Source: Ureibacillus thermosphaericus (GTDB taxonomy: Bacteria; Bacillota; Bacilli; Bacillales_A; Planococcaceae). From it: a stretch of DNA of 64,000 nucleotides. Position 1 is the stretch's first letter. Each line of letters begins with the position of its first letter. The translations under genes were made by a program, and so were the position numbers. The notes below the pieces were generated by a model. The model did not search any database and was not told the origin of the DNA. It saw only the letters and a program-made list of their open reading frames with translations. The DNA lies in contig NZ_JAAXPW010000013.1 of assembly GCF_012396605.1 (NCBI RefSeq), forward strand, positions 1-64,000, read 5' to 3'. Shown here in pieces: positions 33,478 to 43,663 of the stretch.

Positions 33478-34502
33478 ATCTAGAAGTGTTAGGAATTATT
33501 GTGTTATGGATTTTCCTTTTCGGGTACGTCATTGTCGCTTCAATCGATTTTGGAGCAGGATTTTTTAACGCTTATAGTTTATTAACGAATAAATCACATA
33601 TTTTATCGAATATTATTCAACGATATTTATCCCCTGTATGGGAAGTGACGAATGTTTTTTTAGTATTTTTCTTTGTCGGCATAGTTGGTTTTTTTCCGCA
33701 AACTGCCTTCTATTACGGAACGGTATTGCTCGTACCTGTAAGCATTGCAATCATTTTATTAGCGGTACGAGGTTCATATTATGCCTTTGAATCGTACGGA
33801 TCAAGAGGCCATAAAGGATATGCATTTGCTTATGGAGTATCAGGCTTACTCATTCCTTCATCCCTTTCTGTTGTGTTGACGATTTCAGAAGGTGGATTTG
33901 TTGATATAATTGATGACCTCCCTCAGTTGGATTTTTGGGCTCTGTTTACAAGCCCCTTAACTTGGAGCATCGTTCTTTTAAGTATTGCCAGTGTGTTATA
34001 TATATCTGCCGTGTTTTTAACATGGTATGCATGGAAAGCACAAGATTGGGAAGCGCATGAATTAATGAGAAAGTATGCGCTCATTTGGGCAGGACCGTTA
34101 ATTTTTATGGCCGTTGCAATCATCATCCAAATGCAACAGCATAACCCGGACCGATTTCGAAATATGATTTCCATTTGGCCGATGTTTGGCATTTCTGCGA
34201 CGTTATTTTTGATGACGGTTTGGCTAATTTGGAAGAAACGGGGGCTAGGGCTTTCAGTGGGGTTGTTGATTCTTCAATTCTTATTTGCTTTTTTTGCATA
34301 CGGCATTTCCCATTATCCATATTTACTCTATCCCCATTTAACAATCTATGAAGGGTTTACGAATCAAGAAATGGCCATTTCCCTTGTAATCGCCTTTATT
34401 GCAGGATTATGTTTGCTTATTCCGTCACTCTATTTACTGTTTCGATTGTTTTTATTTAATAAAGAATACGTTACTGGGAATCAAAAGGATTTTCATGCCT
34501 AA
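33474..34502 (+). CDS. cydB: Cytochrome bd-type quinol oxidase subunit II
   Basis: 342-residue polytopic membrane protein of the CydB/YthB family (IDFGAGFFNAYSLL, SPVWEVTNVFLVFFF). It stabilises the heme-bearing subunit. The start overlaps the cydA stop by four bases, and the small CydS-like gene follows after 14 bases. Confidence 0.9.
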   Translation: MNLEVLGIIVLWIFLFGYVIVASIDFGAGFFNAYSLLTNKSHILSNIIQRYLSPVWEVTNVFLVFFFVGIVGFFPQTAFYYGTVLLVPVSIAIILLAVRGSYYAFESYGSRGHKGYAFAYGVSGLLIPSSLSVVLTISEGGFVDIIDDLPQLDFWALFTSPLTWSIVLLSIASVLYISAVFLTWYAWKAQDWEAHELMRKYALIWAGPLIFMAVAIIIQMQQHNPDRFRNMISIWPMFGISATLFLMTVWLIWKKRGLGLSVGLLILQFLFAFFAYGISHYPYLLYPHLTIYEGFTNQEMAISLVIAFIAGLCLLIPSLYLLFRLFLFNKEYVTGNQKDFHA

Positions 34503-34516
34503 TAGGAGGGGTTGCC

Positions 34517-34627
34517 ATGAATGAATTCATGATATTTGTAGCGCCGCTTTTGACGGTTCTACTTTCTCTTGTTATTGCTTTTTTTACAGCACCTCTGGAT
34601 AAAGGGGTTAGGGAAGAAGAAAAATAA
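34517..34627 (+). CDS. cydS: CydS-like small subunit of the bd oxidase
   Basis: 36-residue single-pass protein: MNEFMIFVAPLLTVLL followed by a hydrophobic stretch and a charged tail (DKGVREEEK). Position right after cydB, size and the N-terminal pattern (short polar start, Phe, Ala-Pro, hydrophobic run) resemble CydS of Geobacillus bd oxidase. An AGGAGGG site lies just upstream. Too short for most gene finders. Confidence 0.75.
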   Translation: MNEFMIFVAPLLTVLLSLVIAFFTAPLDKGVREEEK

Positions 34628-34660
34628 ACTCTCGCGCAGCTGCGAGAGTATTTTATTTTT
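34628..34660. terminator. Terminator after the oxidase genes
   Basis: ACTCTCGC/GCGAGAGT stem with a six-base loop and a T-rich tail. It lies between convergent genes and may work for both. Confidence 0.85.
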
Positions 34661-35129
34661 GTTCACGGGAAGAAGCGATTCTTCCTCCCACTTTAAATAA
34701 TAATGGAATCAGAGCGAGTAGAAGGCTTCCAACCGCAATAGTTGATATGATAAGCTCTTTCCAGGTAATATAATGGTTTAGGAACATTTGAACGATGATG
34801 AATAAATTGAATGGAATGTTTAGGAATAAACCAGTGATAAGCCTGGGTGCATACTTTTTCATCAAAATGGTTGTAATAAGATGCGGAAAAATCGCATTCA
34901 CGATTATGGAACCTAAAAATCCGATGAAAAACCATTTTGCCAATTCTGATGCCTGATTATAGAAAAAATAAAATGCGGATAAATAAGCCAGCATAGTAAT
35001 GACAAACACTGCAAAATGAAATTCACTTGGGGTGACAGGTTTATGAAACTTCGAAGTTTGTTGTGACCATTTCGGCAACCAAACGGCTTCTTCTTTGTTA
35101 TGAAAGGTAATGGCAAAACAATGCGACAA
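34653..35129 (-). CDS. HXXEE-domain membrane protein, 5' end uncertain
   Basis: About 158 residues with four predicted membrane helices. The HXXEE motif is seen as HNKEEAVWLPKW near the N-terminus, followed later by HLITTI and YAPRLITGLFLNIPF. The only in-frame start is a TTG (35129) with a poor ribosome site. Upstream in-frame codons continue the helix (RWTFIL) to a stop, while two ATGs with better context lie in another frame. A one-base frameshift at the N-terminus is possible. Function of the family is unknown. Confidence 0.65.
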   Translation of the reverse strand: MSHCFAITFHNKEEAVWLPKWSQQTSKFHKPVTPSEFHFAVFVITMLAYLSAFYFFYNQASELAKWFFIGFLGSIIVNAIFPHLITTILMKKYAPRLITGLFLNIPFNLFIIVQMFLNHYITWKELIISTIAVGSLLLALIPLLFKVGGRIASSREQK

Positions 35130-35305
35130 GATAAAAGTCCATCTTCATCCACCCGATACATATTGATAGTTCTATTGTACAAGCGGTTCGAAAAAAAGGG
35201 TGAAATTTAAATATATCCATTTCCTATTTTGAGGTAGAATAATATTTGTTTGATTTTAATAAAAACTCCGTGCGACAAAGAAAAACGAAATGGAGGACGG
35301 AATGT

Positions 35306-36667
35306 ATGACAGCACCCGTAAAGAAAAATGATCGAGTAACGGTTTATATAGAAGATTTGACCCATGATGGCCTGGGCGTGGGAAAAGTGGATGGGTATCC
35401 ATTATTTATCCATGGAGCGTTGCCTCAAGAAACGGCGGAAGTGCATGTATTGAAAACACTAAAAAGCTATGGCTTTGCGAAATTAGTTGAGATAAAAGAA
35501 CCTTCTCCTGACCGTGTAGAAGCGCCTTGTATTTATTTCGATAAATGCGGTGGATGCCAATTGCAACATTTATCTTATGAAGCCCAGTTGCAATGGAAAG
35601 AAAACATGGTTCGCAATGTCATGAAACGCATTGGAAAAATTGATGCACCAGTACGACCAATCAAAGGAATGGAACATCCATGGAATTACCGCAACAAATC
35701 GCAAATTCCGTTTGCGATGGGTGAGTCCGGTCCGATTGCGGGATTCTACAAATCAAGAACCCATGACATTGTGGATATGGAGCGCTGCCTCATTCAAATG
35801 AGTGAAGCGGATATCATCATGGCCAATTTGAAAGAAGAGTTGGAGAAGATCGGGATCGAGCCTTACAATGAAACGACTCATCAAGGAATGCTTCGCCATG
35901 TGATTGTGCGGACAGGAAGAGCCACTGGCGAAGTGATGGTGGTGCTCGTTACAAAAAAACGCAAATTTCCTCAGAAGGATGCGGCGGTGGAAGCGATTCG
36001 AAAGCTCATTCCGCATGTTACATCCATCGTACAAAACGTGAACAGTGAAAAAACGAATGTCATTTTAGGAAAAGAAACAATGACGCTTTGGGGGAAAGAG
36101 ACAATAGAAGACACAATTGGCGATATTCGATTTGAAATTTCTGCTCGTTCTTTCTATCAAGTGAACCCGGTGCAAACGGAAGTGTTATACAACCAAGCCT
36201 TGGAATATGCGGCGCTGACGGGGGAAGAAACGGTCATCGACGCCTATTGCGGCATTGGAACGATATCTTTGTTTTTAGCGAAAAAAGCGAAACAAGTGAT
36301 GGGTGTGGAAATTGTGGAAGAAGCGATAGAAGATGCCAAACGGAATGCGGAACTCAACGGATTTACCAATACGTATTTTGAAGCGGGCCCGGCGGAAGAA
36401 GTGATTCCCCGTTGGTATCAGGAAGGAAAACGCGCGGATGTGCTCGTTGTCGACCCGCCGCGCAAAGGCTGCGACCAGGCATTGCTGAACACCATCATCG
36501 AATACAAACCAAAGCGGGTGGTGTATGTATCCTGCAACCCTTCCACTCTTGCGCGGGACTTGCGCATTTTGGAAGACGGGGGATATAAAACGATGGAGAT
36601 TACCCCAGTGGACATGTTTCCGCAAACGACGCATGTGGAGTGTTGTGCGTTGCTTATAAAAAAATAA
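35306..36667 (+). CDS. rlmCD: 23S rRNA (uracil-C5) methyltransferase RlmCD
   Basis: 453 residues: N-terminal TRAM domain ([18 protein letters not shown]), Cys cluster [12 protein letters not shown] for an iron-sulfur site, SAM fold [14 protein letters not shown], and the catalytic VDPPRKGCD and [13 protein letters not shown]. subtilis YefA (RlmCD) methylates U747 and U1939. GGAGG precedes ATG 35306. This is the last gene with core synteny; the accessory island begins after it. Confidence 0.94.
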   Translation: MTAPVKKNDRVTVYIEDLTHDGLGVGKVDGYPLFIHGALPQETAEVHVLKTLKSYGFAKLVEIKEPSPDRVEAPCIYFDKCGGCQLQHLSYEAQLQWKENMVRNVMKRIGKIDAPVRPIKGMEHPWNYRNKSQIPFAMGESGPIAGFYKSRTHDIVDMERCLIQMSEADIIMANLKEELEKIGIEPYNETTHQGMLRHVIVRTGRATGEVMVVLVTKKRKFPQKDAAVEAIRKLIPHVTSIVQNVNSEKTNVILGKETMTLWGKETIEDTIGDIRFEISARSFYQVNPVQTEVLYNQALEYAALTGEETVIDAYCGIGTISLFLAKKAKQVMGVEIVEEAIEDAKRNAELNGFTNTYFEAGPAEEVIPRWYQEGKRADVLVVDPPRKGCDQALLNTIIEYKPKRVVYVSCNPSTLARDLRILEDGGYKTMEITPVDMFPQTTHVECCALLIKK

Positions 36668-36674
36668 ATATTTG

Positions 36675-36713
36675 GAAAAGCTCGTTTCTAAAAATCAATG
36701 AAACGGGCTTTTT
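36675..36713 (+). terminator. Terminator after rlmCD
   Basis: AAAAGCTCGTTTC/GAAACGGGCTTTT stem (one G-T pair), T-rich tail. It marks the boundary of the core region. Confidence 0.85.
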
Positions 36714-36778
36714 CGAGGAGCATATATTTTTTAATGTACTATATTCAAATTAATTATCATGTAAAGGGGATTTAAGAA

Positions 36779-38824
36779 ATGTATATTTCGAGCATAGAAC
36801 TAAATAATTATAGAAATTTTAGGTCAAATATTATTGAATTTAACAAAGGAATTAACGTAATTATTGGCCCTAATAATTCAGGTAAATCTAATTTATTAAG
36901 AGCTATGGCATTAATATTTAACCCTTCTGAAAAAAAGAATTTATCTATTGATGATTTTAATAAGACTATTTCACTTGAAGAACTAAAAATGCAACCACCT
37001 AAAATTAATATTTCAGTAACTTTTAGTCAAGAAGATAAAGAAAAATTAATGGGAGATGATTTGGTTATAGTAAGTCAATGGTTGACTAAATTGGAGGAGC
37101 CATACGAAGCAAAATTACATTATGAATTTTGCTTGCCATTAAAACACCATGAAGATTATAAAAGAATGTTATCTTCAGCAAAATCTGAAGTAGAGGCTTG
37201 GGAAATTATTGATAGAAATTTTTTAAGGCTATATACATACAAAATTTATGGTGGTAATTTAGAAAATCAAATTATAGCAGATGGAGAGTATTTAAAGAAA
37301 TTTGATTATCAGTTTTTAGATGCTATTCGAGATGTGGAAAGGGACATGTTTAGCGGGAAGAATACACTTTTAAAAAATGTTTTAGATTTCTTTATGGACT
37401 ATGATATTAAGTCTAAAAATATAGATGATAGTGAAAAAGAACAACTAATAAAAAATAAAAAAATGCAATTTGAAGAAAAGGCTAAATTATTACTGGATTT
37501 ATTGAATGAAAGGATGCTAGAAGGCAAGAAACAAATTTTATCGTATTCAAAAGATATAGGTGCTTCTTTTGATAATACTGAACCCAATTTTGCAGGCAGC
37601 ATTACAGATATTGAACTTTATTCAGCGCTTCGATTAATTATAGAAAATAAAACTGGAATTCAATTGCCTATAACACATAATGGCCTTGGCTATAATAATT
37701 TGATTTTTATGTCTTTATTATTGGCAAAAATGCAAGTAAATGCGAGTGAAACGTATCTAGGAAGCAATGCGAAAGTATATCCAATGCTTATTATTGAAGA
37801 ACCAGAAGCACATTTACATCCTACGATGCAAGGACAACTATTAAAGTTTTTAAAACAAAATTTAAAACAAAAAAAGGTGCGACAAATATTTATAACTACA
37901 CATTCCACTCATATAACAGGATCATTAAGTTTAGATGAATTGATTTGTTTATATAAGGTTAATAATGAAACACACGTTAGTTATCCAGGTAGAGTTTTTG
38001 AAAATAATGAAGATAGTAAGAAATATGTAGAAAGATTTTTAGATGCTACAAAATCCAATATGCTCTTTGCAGAAAAAATAATTTTAGTAGAAGGAATGGC
38101 AGAACAATTGCTTATGTCTGTTTTTGCTGAGTATTTAGAAAAGTTGTTAGAATATAACCATGTAGCAGTTATCAATGTAGGTGGAAGATACTTCGATCAT
38201 TTTTTATATTTATTTAATACTAAAAATAAATATGCAATTAATAGAAAAGTTGCATGTATTACAGATAGAGATCCAGAAAGAAAAAATCTTTCAGTAGAAA
38301 AAACTTCCTATAAAAAATGCTACCCTTTTGAAATGCAAATTGAACCGACACAATATGAATATAAATGTAATAAACGAAAAGCAGACTATTCATCAAACAT
38401 TGAATTTTTCTTACAGGATGAGGTTTATGGAAAAACTTTAGAGTATGATTTAATTCGTTTTAACCCTACTGCTGAAATTTTAATAACAAATTCAATGTCG
38501 AATAAAGAAGAAATAAAAGAACTCATGGATTTGTATAAGAAAGGTAAAGATCTAAATGAAATGTTTGAACGAATAAGTAAATCTGAAGAAAATAATAGAA
38601 TTATTGAGGCACTTCAAAACCCAAATTTGAAATGGGCTGAAAATGACAAAAAAATAGCATTAATAGCTGCTAGATATTTAAATTCAGTGGGCAAAGGTGT
38701 TAATGCTTTGGAATTAGCTCATGTTTTGCAAGAAAATTTAACAAAAAAAGGTACGAAAGAATACGTGGATTTTGTTGTACCAGATTATATAAAGGAAGCT
38801 ATAGAATGGGTGTGTGAAAATTGA
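36779..38824 (+). CDS. gajA: Gabija-like GajA: OLD-family ATPase/TOPRIM nuclease
   Basis: 681 residues. An ABC-type ATPase domain has Walker A GPNNSGKS (30-37), Walker B LIIEEPEAHLHP (about 336-347) and an H-loop FITTHST (about 370). A C-terminal TOPRIM domain follows, with ILVEGMAEQ near 434 and ITDRDPE near 492. This is the class 2 OLD layout; GajA acts as a nicking nuclease in Gabija phage defence. It is longer than the well-studied GajA (about 580 residues), with extra C-terminal sequence. Partner is the overlapping UvrD-like gene. Low GC compared with rlmCD suggests transfer. Confidence 0.83.
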   Translation: MYISSIELNNYRNFRSNIIEFNKGINVIIGPNNSGKSNLLRAMALIFNPSEKKNLSIDDFNKTISLEELKMQPPKINISVTFSQEDKEKLMGDDLVIVSQWLTKLEEPYEAKLHYEFCLPLKHHEDYKRMLSSAKSEVEAWEIIDRNFLRLYTYKIYGGNLENQIIADGEYLKKFDYQFLDAIRDVERDMFSGKNTLLKNVLDFFMDYDIKSKNIDDSEKEQLIKNKKMQFEEKAKLLLDLLNERMLEGKKQILSYSKDIGASFDNTEPNFAGSITDIELYSALRLIIENKTGIQLPITHNGLGYNNLIFMSLLLAKMQVNASETYLGSNAKVYPMLIIEEPEAHLHPTMQGQLLKFLKQNLKQKKVRQIFITTHSTHITGSLSLDELICLYKVNNETHVSYPGRVFENNEDSKKYVERFLDATKSNMLFAEKIILVEGMAEQLLMSVFAEYLEKLLEYNHVAVINVGGRYFDHFLYLFNTKNKYAINRKVACITDRDPERKNLSVEKTSYKKCYPFEMQIEPTQYEYKCNKRKADYSSNIEFFLQDEVYGKTLEYDLIRFNPTAEILITNSMSNKEEIKELMDLYKKGKDLNEMFERISKSEENNRIIEALQNPNLKWAENDKKIALIAARYLNSVGKGVNALELAHVLQENLTKKGTKEYVDFVVPDYIKEAIEWVCEN

Positions 38825-40566
38825 TTACTATAACTTCTAGCGATTTAATTCCTATAGAGCAACATTTTAAAGTCATAGCTGGGCCAGGTGCAGGAAAAAC
38901 ACATTGGTTAGTTAACCATATAAAAAATGTTGTTAAAAATTCAGTGAGATTAGAAAAGACACGGAAGATAGTATGTATCACATACACAAATATTGCTGTA
39001 GAAACTATTATGAAAAGGTTAGGTACTAGCATAGCTAACAGAGTAGAAGTATCTACTATTCATAGTTTTTTATATAGGCATGTTGTAAAACCCTATTTTT
39101 TTCTAATAGCTGATGAATTTGAAGTGAACTTTAAAAAAGTTAATGGTCATGAAAGTATAAGTCCCCGATACTCTATTATAAGAAAATGGTTAGAGAGTCA
39201 TAAACGAGTAGATGATTTAGTAGCTCCTAATACTTGGAAGCAATTACTCCGTGAAGAAAAGTTCGATTCTTTGCTAAGGTGGCTTGAAAATTTGCAATAT
39301 AGGTATGATTCAGAAGAAAATTTAAAGTTAGTAGGGAATCCCGAAAAAGCAGGCGCAATTAAAAAGGTGGCTGAAATTTTAGAAGATGATTTGATAAGTT
39401 ATAAAAAATTATTTTGGTCAAATGGAAAAATTGATCATGATGATGTTTTATTTTTTAGTTACGTATTAGTTACAAAGTATCCATTTATATTAAAAGTTTT
39501 AAGAGCGAAATTTCCATATTTTTTCTTGGATGAATTTCAAGATACTAACCCAATTCAATCAAAAATTATTAAGTTAATTGCTGAAGAAGAAACAATTGTT
39601 GGTATTATAGGGGATCCTGCACAATCCATTTATTCCTTTCAAGGGGCAAGTCTAAAAAAATTTAATAATTTTCAATTGGAAAACATGGTTGAATATCAAA
39701 TTCTTGAAAATAGACGTAGTTCAAATCAAATTATTGACTTATTAAATAGTGTTCGAATGGATATTGTACAAAATAAATATAAAAATATTGATAATGATGT
39801 ACCAATATTATTTATTGGAAAACCTATAGATGCTTTTAATAGAATAAAGCAATTATATGGGGAAGATATTATTATTCATACATTGTCTAGGGATAATCTT
39901 ACAGCTAATGCGATGAAGTCAATGATTACTTTAGATGGAATGAATACAAACTTATTAACAATATTTAAAGAGGCGGATACTGATCCAAAGAGATATAAAA
40001 TAATTTTAAACTCGGTTGAATCCGTTGAATTTGCACGAATTGGTGATTATAAAAATGCATTGGAAAAAATGAAAGAGTTGTTTAGTGATTATTCAAATAA
40101 AGAAAAAATAAACAACTCTATTATATTACTTCAAGAGTTATTACGTAACTATAGTAATTATAAAGATAAACCTTTTATGGATTTTTATAATATTTTAAAA
40201 CCATACTTTAAGTCTATGGCTGGATTTAGAAAAGGAGCTGCTAAAGATTTTTATAATAGAAATTTATATAAGCACATTGCGATTTGTATAAATTATAAAG
40301 ATGATATTAGTCATCATCGTACTATTCACAAAGCAAAAGGTGATGAATTTGAAAATGTTTTATTAATTTCTGAATCTACCGAATTTTTAATTAGTCCTGA
40401 TTTAGAAAATGAAGAGGAGCATCGGATTTATTATGTTGGTATGAGTAGAGCGATAAGTCTGTTATTCATTGTAGTTCCTAAGTTATTAGAGAAGGAACAG
40501 AAGTTTATAAAAGAAAAATATAGTATTCGGATAGAAGATCTGTCGGACATTCCACAACTTAATTGA
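38821..40566 (+). CDS. gajB: Gabija-like GajB: UvrD/PcrA-type helicase
   Basis: 581-residue SF1 helicase-like protein. Walker A is in VIAGPGAGKTHW (near residue 22), followed by ITYTNIAVETI, STIHSFLY, FFLDEFQDTNPIQS, GDPAQSIYSFQGA, then HKAKGDEFENVLLI and YYVGMSRA. The TTG start overlaps the gajA stop (TTGA). In Gabija, GajB senses DNA ends and nucleotide depletion and activates GajA. It is clearly different from the housekeeping pcrA at 20996. Confidence 0.83.
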   Translation: MITITSSDLIPIEQHFKVIAGPGAGKTHWLVNHIKNVVKNSVRLEKTRKIVCITYTNIAVETIMKRLGTSIANRVEVSTIHSFLYRHVVKPYFFLIADEFEVNFKKVNGHESISPRYSIIRKWLESHKRVDDLVAPNTWKQLLREEKFDSLLRWLENLQYRYDSEENLKLVGNPEKAGAIKKVAEILEDDLISYKKLFWSNGKIDHDDVLFFSYVLVTKYPFILKVLRAKFPYFFLDEFQDTNPIQSKIIKLIAEEETIVGIIGDPAQSIYSFQGASLKKFNNFQLENMVEYQILENRRSSNQIIDLLNSVRMDIVQNKYKNIDNDVPILFIGKPIDAFNRIKQLYGEDIIIHTLSRDNLTANAMKSMITLDGMNTNLLTIFKEADTDPKRYKIILNSVESVEFARIGDYKNALEKMKELFSDYSNKEKINNSIILLQELLRNYSNYKDKPFMDFYNILKPYFKSMAGFRKGAAKDFYNRNLYKHIAICINYKDDISHHRTIHKAKGDEFENVLLISESTEFLISPDLENEEEHRIYYVGMSRAISLLFIVVPKLLEKEQKFIKEKYSIRIEDLSDIPQLN

Positions 40567-40713
40567 ATTCAAATATAAACTTATGAATGAATTTCATAAT
40601 TCTTAGCCCTCGTCCTCCAACGAGTTCAAGAAATTAAAAAAGAAGCACCTCCCCAAATCTTGTATAATGGTCATAGACAATTAAAACCAAAAAAGACTGA
40701 AGGAGTGCTTCTT

Positions 40714-41268
40714 ATGACCATTATACGACAACCAAGTTTATTTGACATCCAAGAATTATATGAGATGGAACCTACCCATTGTTATGAGGTAATTATTTCT
40801 TCTATAGATTTAGATGAAATTTACTATGCAGTAACGAAAAAGTCTCGTTTTGGTGCGCCGGTAGAGCTGAATTATGCAGCGATGATTATTTCCGCTTTTA
40901 TTCGATACGTGGAACGAATTCCAACAATAAAAGACCTGGTTAAACTTGCTTTCAAGCTGAATTGCGGATTTCTTGTGTCGGACAGTGTACCTTCTGAGGC
41001 CTCTTATTCTCGGCTTTTAAGCAAATTAAGCGAATCCAACGTTTTAGAAAAGGTCCAAGAAAAAGTAGTCCGTCAAGCGATTTCAGAAGGCTTTATTATC
41101 GATGACACCATTGCCATTGACGCCACACATTTTGAAGCACGTGATCAATCACCTCCAAAAGCAGAAAAGCCAAAAAATGCGCCTAAAAAACGCGGTCGCA
41201 AATCGAAAGAAGAGCGTGACCAATGGCTAAAAGAACAAGCTGAGAAAGAAGCCGATAAGCCTTTATAC
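40714..41268 (+). pseudogene. IS1182-like transposase, N-terminal fragment
   Basis: Starts MTIIRQPSLFDIQELYEMEP with an AGGAG site and runs through the DUF772-type region (APVELNYAAMIISAF, SEASYSRLLSKLSES) and the first catalytic block IDATHFEARDQ, with the basic linker KKRGRKSKEER. The reading frame enters the IS66 left end at 41269, so the C-terminal half, with the remaining catalytic residues, is missing. The next IS66 flank does not continue this gene. Upstream, 40640-40726 has two nested complementary pairs around the start. Confidence 0.8.
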
Positions 41269-41353
41269 GTAAGCGTCAAATCTTGCACACCTTCTTGATG
41301 TGCTAATTTCATGAGATAATCTCCTCAAGATGAAATTGAAGGAGGTTTTTTTT

Positions 41354-41674
41354 ATGCCTAAGAATCCTGAATTACGAAAGGTTTGGGAACAACGAATCGC
41401 TGACTATCGTAAAAGCGGTCAAACTCAAGTAAACTGGTGCAAGGAAAATCAATGAAGTATTCACCAGTTTAAATACTGGTTAAGAAAAATTGAAAATCCA
41501 ATAAAAAATCAAGGAAAGTCTACAAAATGGGCATCCGTTACCCTAGAAGATCATTCACAAACAGTTGAAAATTCATTACGGATTGAAATTAGTGGGATTT
41601 CAATTGAAGTAAAACCTGGTTTCGATCCGGCCTTTCTTTCAGAAGTGGTTAGGACGTTGAAATCAACATGTTAG
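41354..41674 (+). pseudogene. tnpA: IS66 tnpA with in-frame stop
   Basis: A 106-codon frame opens with MPKNPELRKVWEQRIADY after a GGAGG site. TGA interrupts it at codon 34 (41453-41455), after CKENQ, and the frame resumes with SIHQFKYWLRKIE through to TAG at 41672-41674. The resumed part fits IS66 OrfA, so this is a nonsense mutation rather than a false call. Its end overlaps tnpB. Confidence 0.8.
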
Positions 41675-42024
41675 TTGGTACAAGAGCTGAACGAGTTTAC
41701 TTGGCAAAAGGAAGTACTGATTTGAGAAAATCCATTGATGGATTAGCTGCTTTGGTGAAAGAGGGATTTGATTTAGATCCCTTTTCATCAAGTTATTTTG
41801 TGTTCTGTAATCGAAAGCGAGATAAATTAAAAATTCTTCACTGGGACTATAATGGTTTTTGGCTTTATTATCGTCGATTGGAAAAAGGAAAATTTCAATG
41901 GCCAAATGAAAATGACACTGGAACGATACAAATTAGTTATCGGCAATTACGCTGGTTATTGGATGGTCTTCCAATGGAGCAAAAGAAAGCACACCCAGAA
42001 GTAAAGGCTAGAACAGTTATATGA
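41668..42024 (+). CDS. tnpB: IS66 accessory protein TnpB
   Basis: 118 residues with the typical OrfB pattern (VYLAKGSTDLRKSIDGLAALV, KILHWDYNGFWLYYRRLE). It is needed for IS66 transposition, though its mechanism is unclear. Start overlaps the tnpA stop. It seems intact. Confidence 0.9.
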   Translation: MLVGTRAERVYLAKGSTDLRKSIDGLAALVKEGFDLDPFSSSYFVFCNRKRDKLKILHWDYNGFWLYYRRLEKGKFQWPNENDTGTIQISYRQLRWLLDGLPMEQKKAHPEVKARTVI

Positions 42025-42085
42025 ATTTTTTACTTTTAACAAAAACCTTGGAGGAAAATAGCTAAAACCGTCGAATTATTACTAC

Positions 42086-43663
42086 ATGATGAAAAATTTA
42101 AAGAATCCTAACCAAAACCCATTTGAATTAATTGAAAAACTTCAACAGCAAATCGTTGAATTGACGGCGAAATTACGATGGTATGAAGAACAGTATCGTC
42201 TTAGTCAAAAACGAAAATTTGGCTCTTCAAGCGAAAAAACAAATCCTAATCAATTAGAACTACCTTTATTCAATGAAGCAGAGGTAGAGTCTAATGTAAA
42301 AGCCGAAGAGCCAACTGTTGAAACAATTACATATCGTCGTAAAAAGAAACGTGGTCAACGTCAAGCTACGTTTGAAAACCTGCCTATGGAAACGATTGAA
42401 TATCGTTTACCCGAAGAAGAGCAGGTCTGTTCGTGTTGCGGTGAAAAAACACACGAAATGAGCACAGAAGTACGACAAGAATTAGTGATTATTCCGGCTC
42501 AAGTCAAAGTTTTAAAACACGTTCGATATGTCTATGGATGCCGTCATTGTGAGCGTAATGAAATAGAGACACCAATCGTTACAGCACCTGCCCCAAAATC
42601 TGTGTATCCAAAAAGTTTAGCTTCACCGTCAAGCATGGCATATATTATGAATCAAAAATATGTAGAGGGGCTACCTCTATATCGCCAAGAACAACCGTTC
42701 AAACGATTAGGTGTGATCTTATCCAGGCAAACCATGGCCAATTGGATGCTTTATGGTGCCGAAAAATGGCTTGCGCCAATTTATCAACGAATGAAAGAGC
42801 ATCTCCTCTCTAAAGACATTCTACATGCGGATGAAACAACTGTTCAGGTTTTACATGAACCTGGAAGGTCAAGTACATCGAAATCTTACATGTGGCTTTA
42901 TCGGACTGGAAGAGAGGATCCACCACTTGTCCTTTATGACTATCAGGAAACTAGAGCCGGAGAACATGCCAAAGAATTCCTAAAAGGGTTTAAAGGCTAC
43001 CTGCATGTCGATGGATATGCAGGATATCATAAGGTATCCGGCGTAACATTGGTTGGATGTTGGGCTCATGCCCGCAGAAAGTTCGATGAGGCTTTAAACG
43101 TACTTCCTGAATCCAAACGTCATTCAGCAGTCACAGCTCGGGAAGGACTCAATTTCTGTAATCAGCTATTTGCCATCGAGCGTGATTTGAAAGAATGTAC
43201 ACCAGAAGAACGATATAAAAAACGACTTAAACACAGCCAACCATTGTTGGAGGCTTTTTCAGCATGGCTAAAAACAGAGAAAAGCAATGTTTTACCAAAG
43301 AGTCTATTAGGTCAAGCCATTACATACTGCCTCAACCAATGGGAAAAACTCGTGGCATTTTTAGAGGATGGACGTTTAGAAATCGATAATAATCGAAGTG
43401 AACGATCCATTAAACCATTTGTGATCGGAAGGAAGAACTGGATTTTTAGCAATACTCCGAAAGGAGCTAAGGCCAGCTCAATCATTTACAGTATTGTGGA
43501 GACAGCAAAAGAGAATAAATTAAATCCATTTTATTATCTTCGCTACTTATTTGAAAGGCTTCCCAATATGGATATAAGCAATATGGATGAGCTTGATCAA
43601 CTACTTCCTTGGTCCAAAACAATTCCTTTGAATTGTCGGGTTTTTAATAACTTATCACAATAA
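42086..43663 (+). CDS. tnpC: IS66 transposase TnpC, 5' end damaged
   Basis: 525-residue DDE transposase: N-terminal leucine-zipper-like region, Cys-rich CSCCGE and CRHC zinc site, then the DDE residues in [16 protein letters not shown] and [11 protein letters not shown]. Upstream, a GGAGG site (42050-42054) leads to ATA rather than ATG (42058), from which [16 protein letters not shown] can be read before a stop in another frame. The natural start has probably been lost, and the ATG at 42086 has no ribosome site. Confidence 0.8.
   Translation: MMKNLKNPNQNPFELIEKLQQQIVELTAKLRWYEEQYRLSQKRKFGSSSEKTNPNQLELPLFNEAEVESNVKAEEPTVETITYRRKKKRGQRQATFENLPMETIEYRLPEEEQVCSCCGEKTHEMSTEVRQELVIIPAQVKVLKHVRYVYGCRHCERNEIETPIVTAPAPKSVYPKSLASPSSMAYIMNQKYVEGLPLYRQEQPFKRLGVILSRQTMANWMLYGAEKWLAPIYQRMKEHLLSKDILHADETTVQVLHEPGRSSTSKSYMWLYRTGREDPPLVLYDYQETRAGEHAKEFLKGFKGYLHVDGYAGYHKVSGVTLVGCWAHARRKFDEALNVLPESKRHSAVTAREGLNFCNQLFAIERDLKECTPEERYKKRLKHSQPLLEAFSAWLKTEKSNVLPKSLLGQAITYCLNQWEKLVAFLEDGRLEIDNNRSERSIKPFVIGRKNWIFSNTPKGAKASSIIYSIVETAKENKLNPFYYLRYLFERLPNMDISNMDELDQLLPWSKTIPLNCRVFNNLSQ

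Noticed and set aside
36779-40566. Reading the OLD/UvrD pair as housekeeping recombination genes
   Set aside because: The helicase differs from the resident PcrA, the pair overlaps as an operon and it lies in an AT-rich island with other defence genes, so Gabija-like is the better call.
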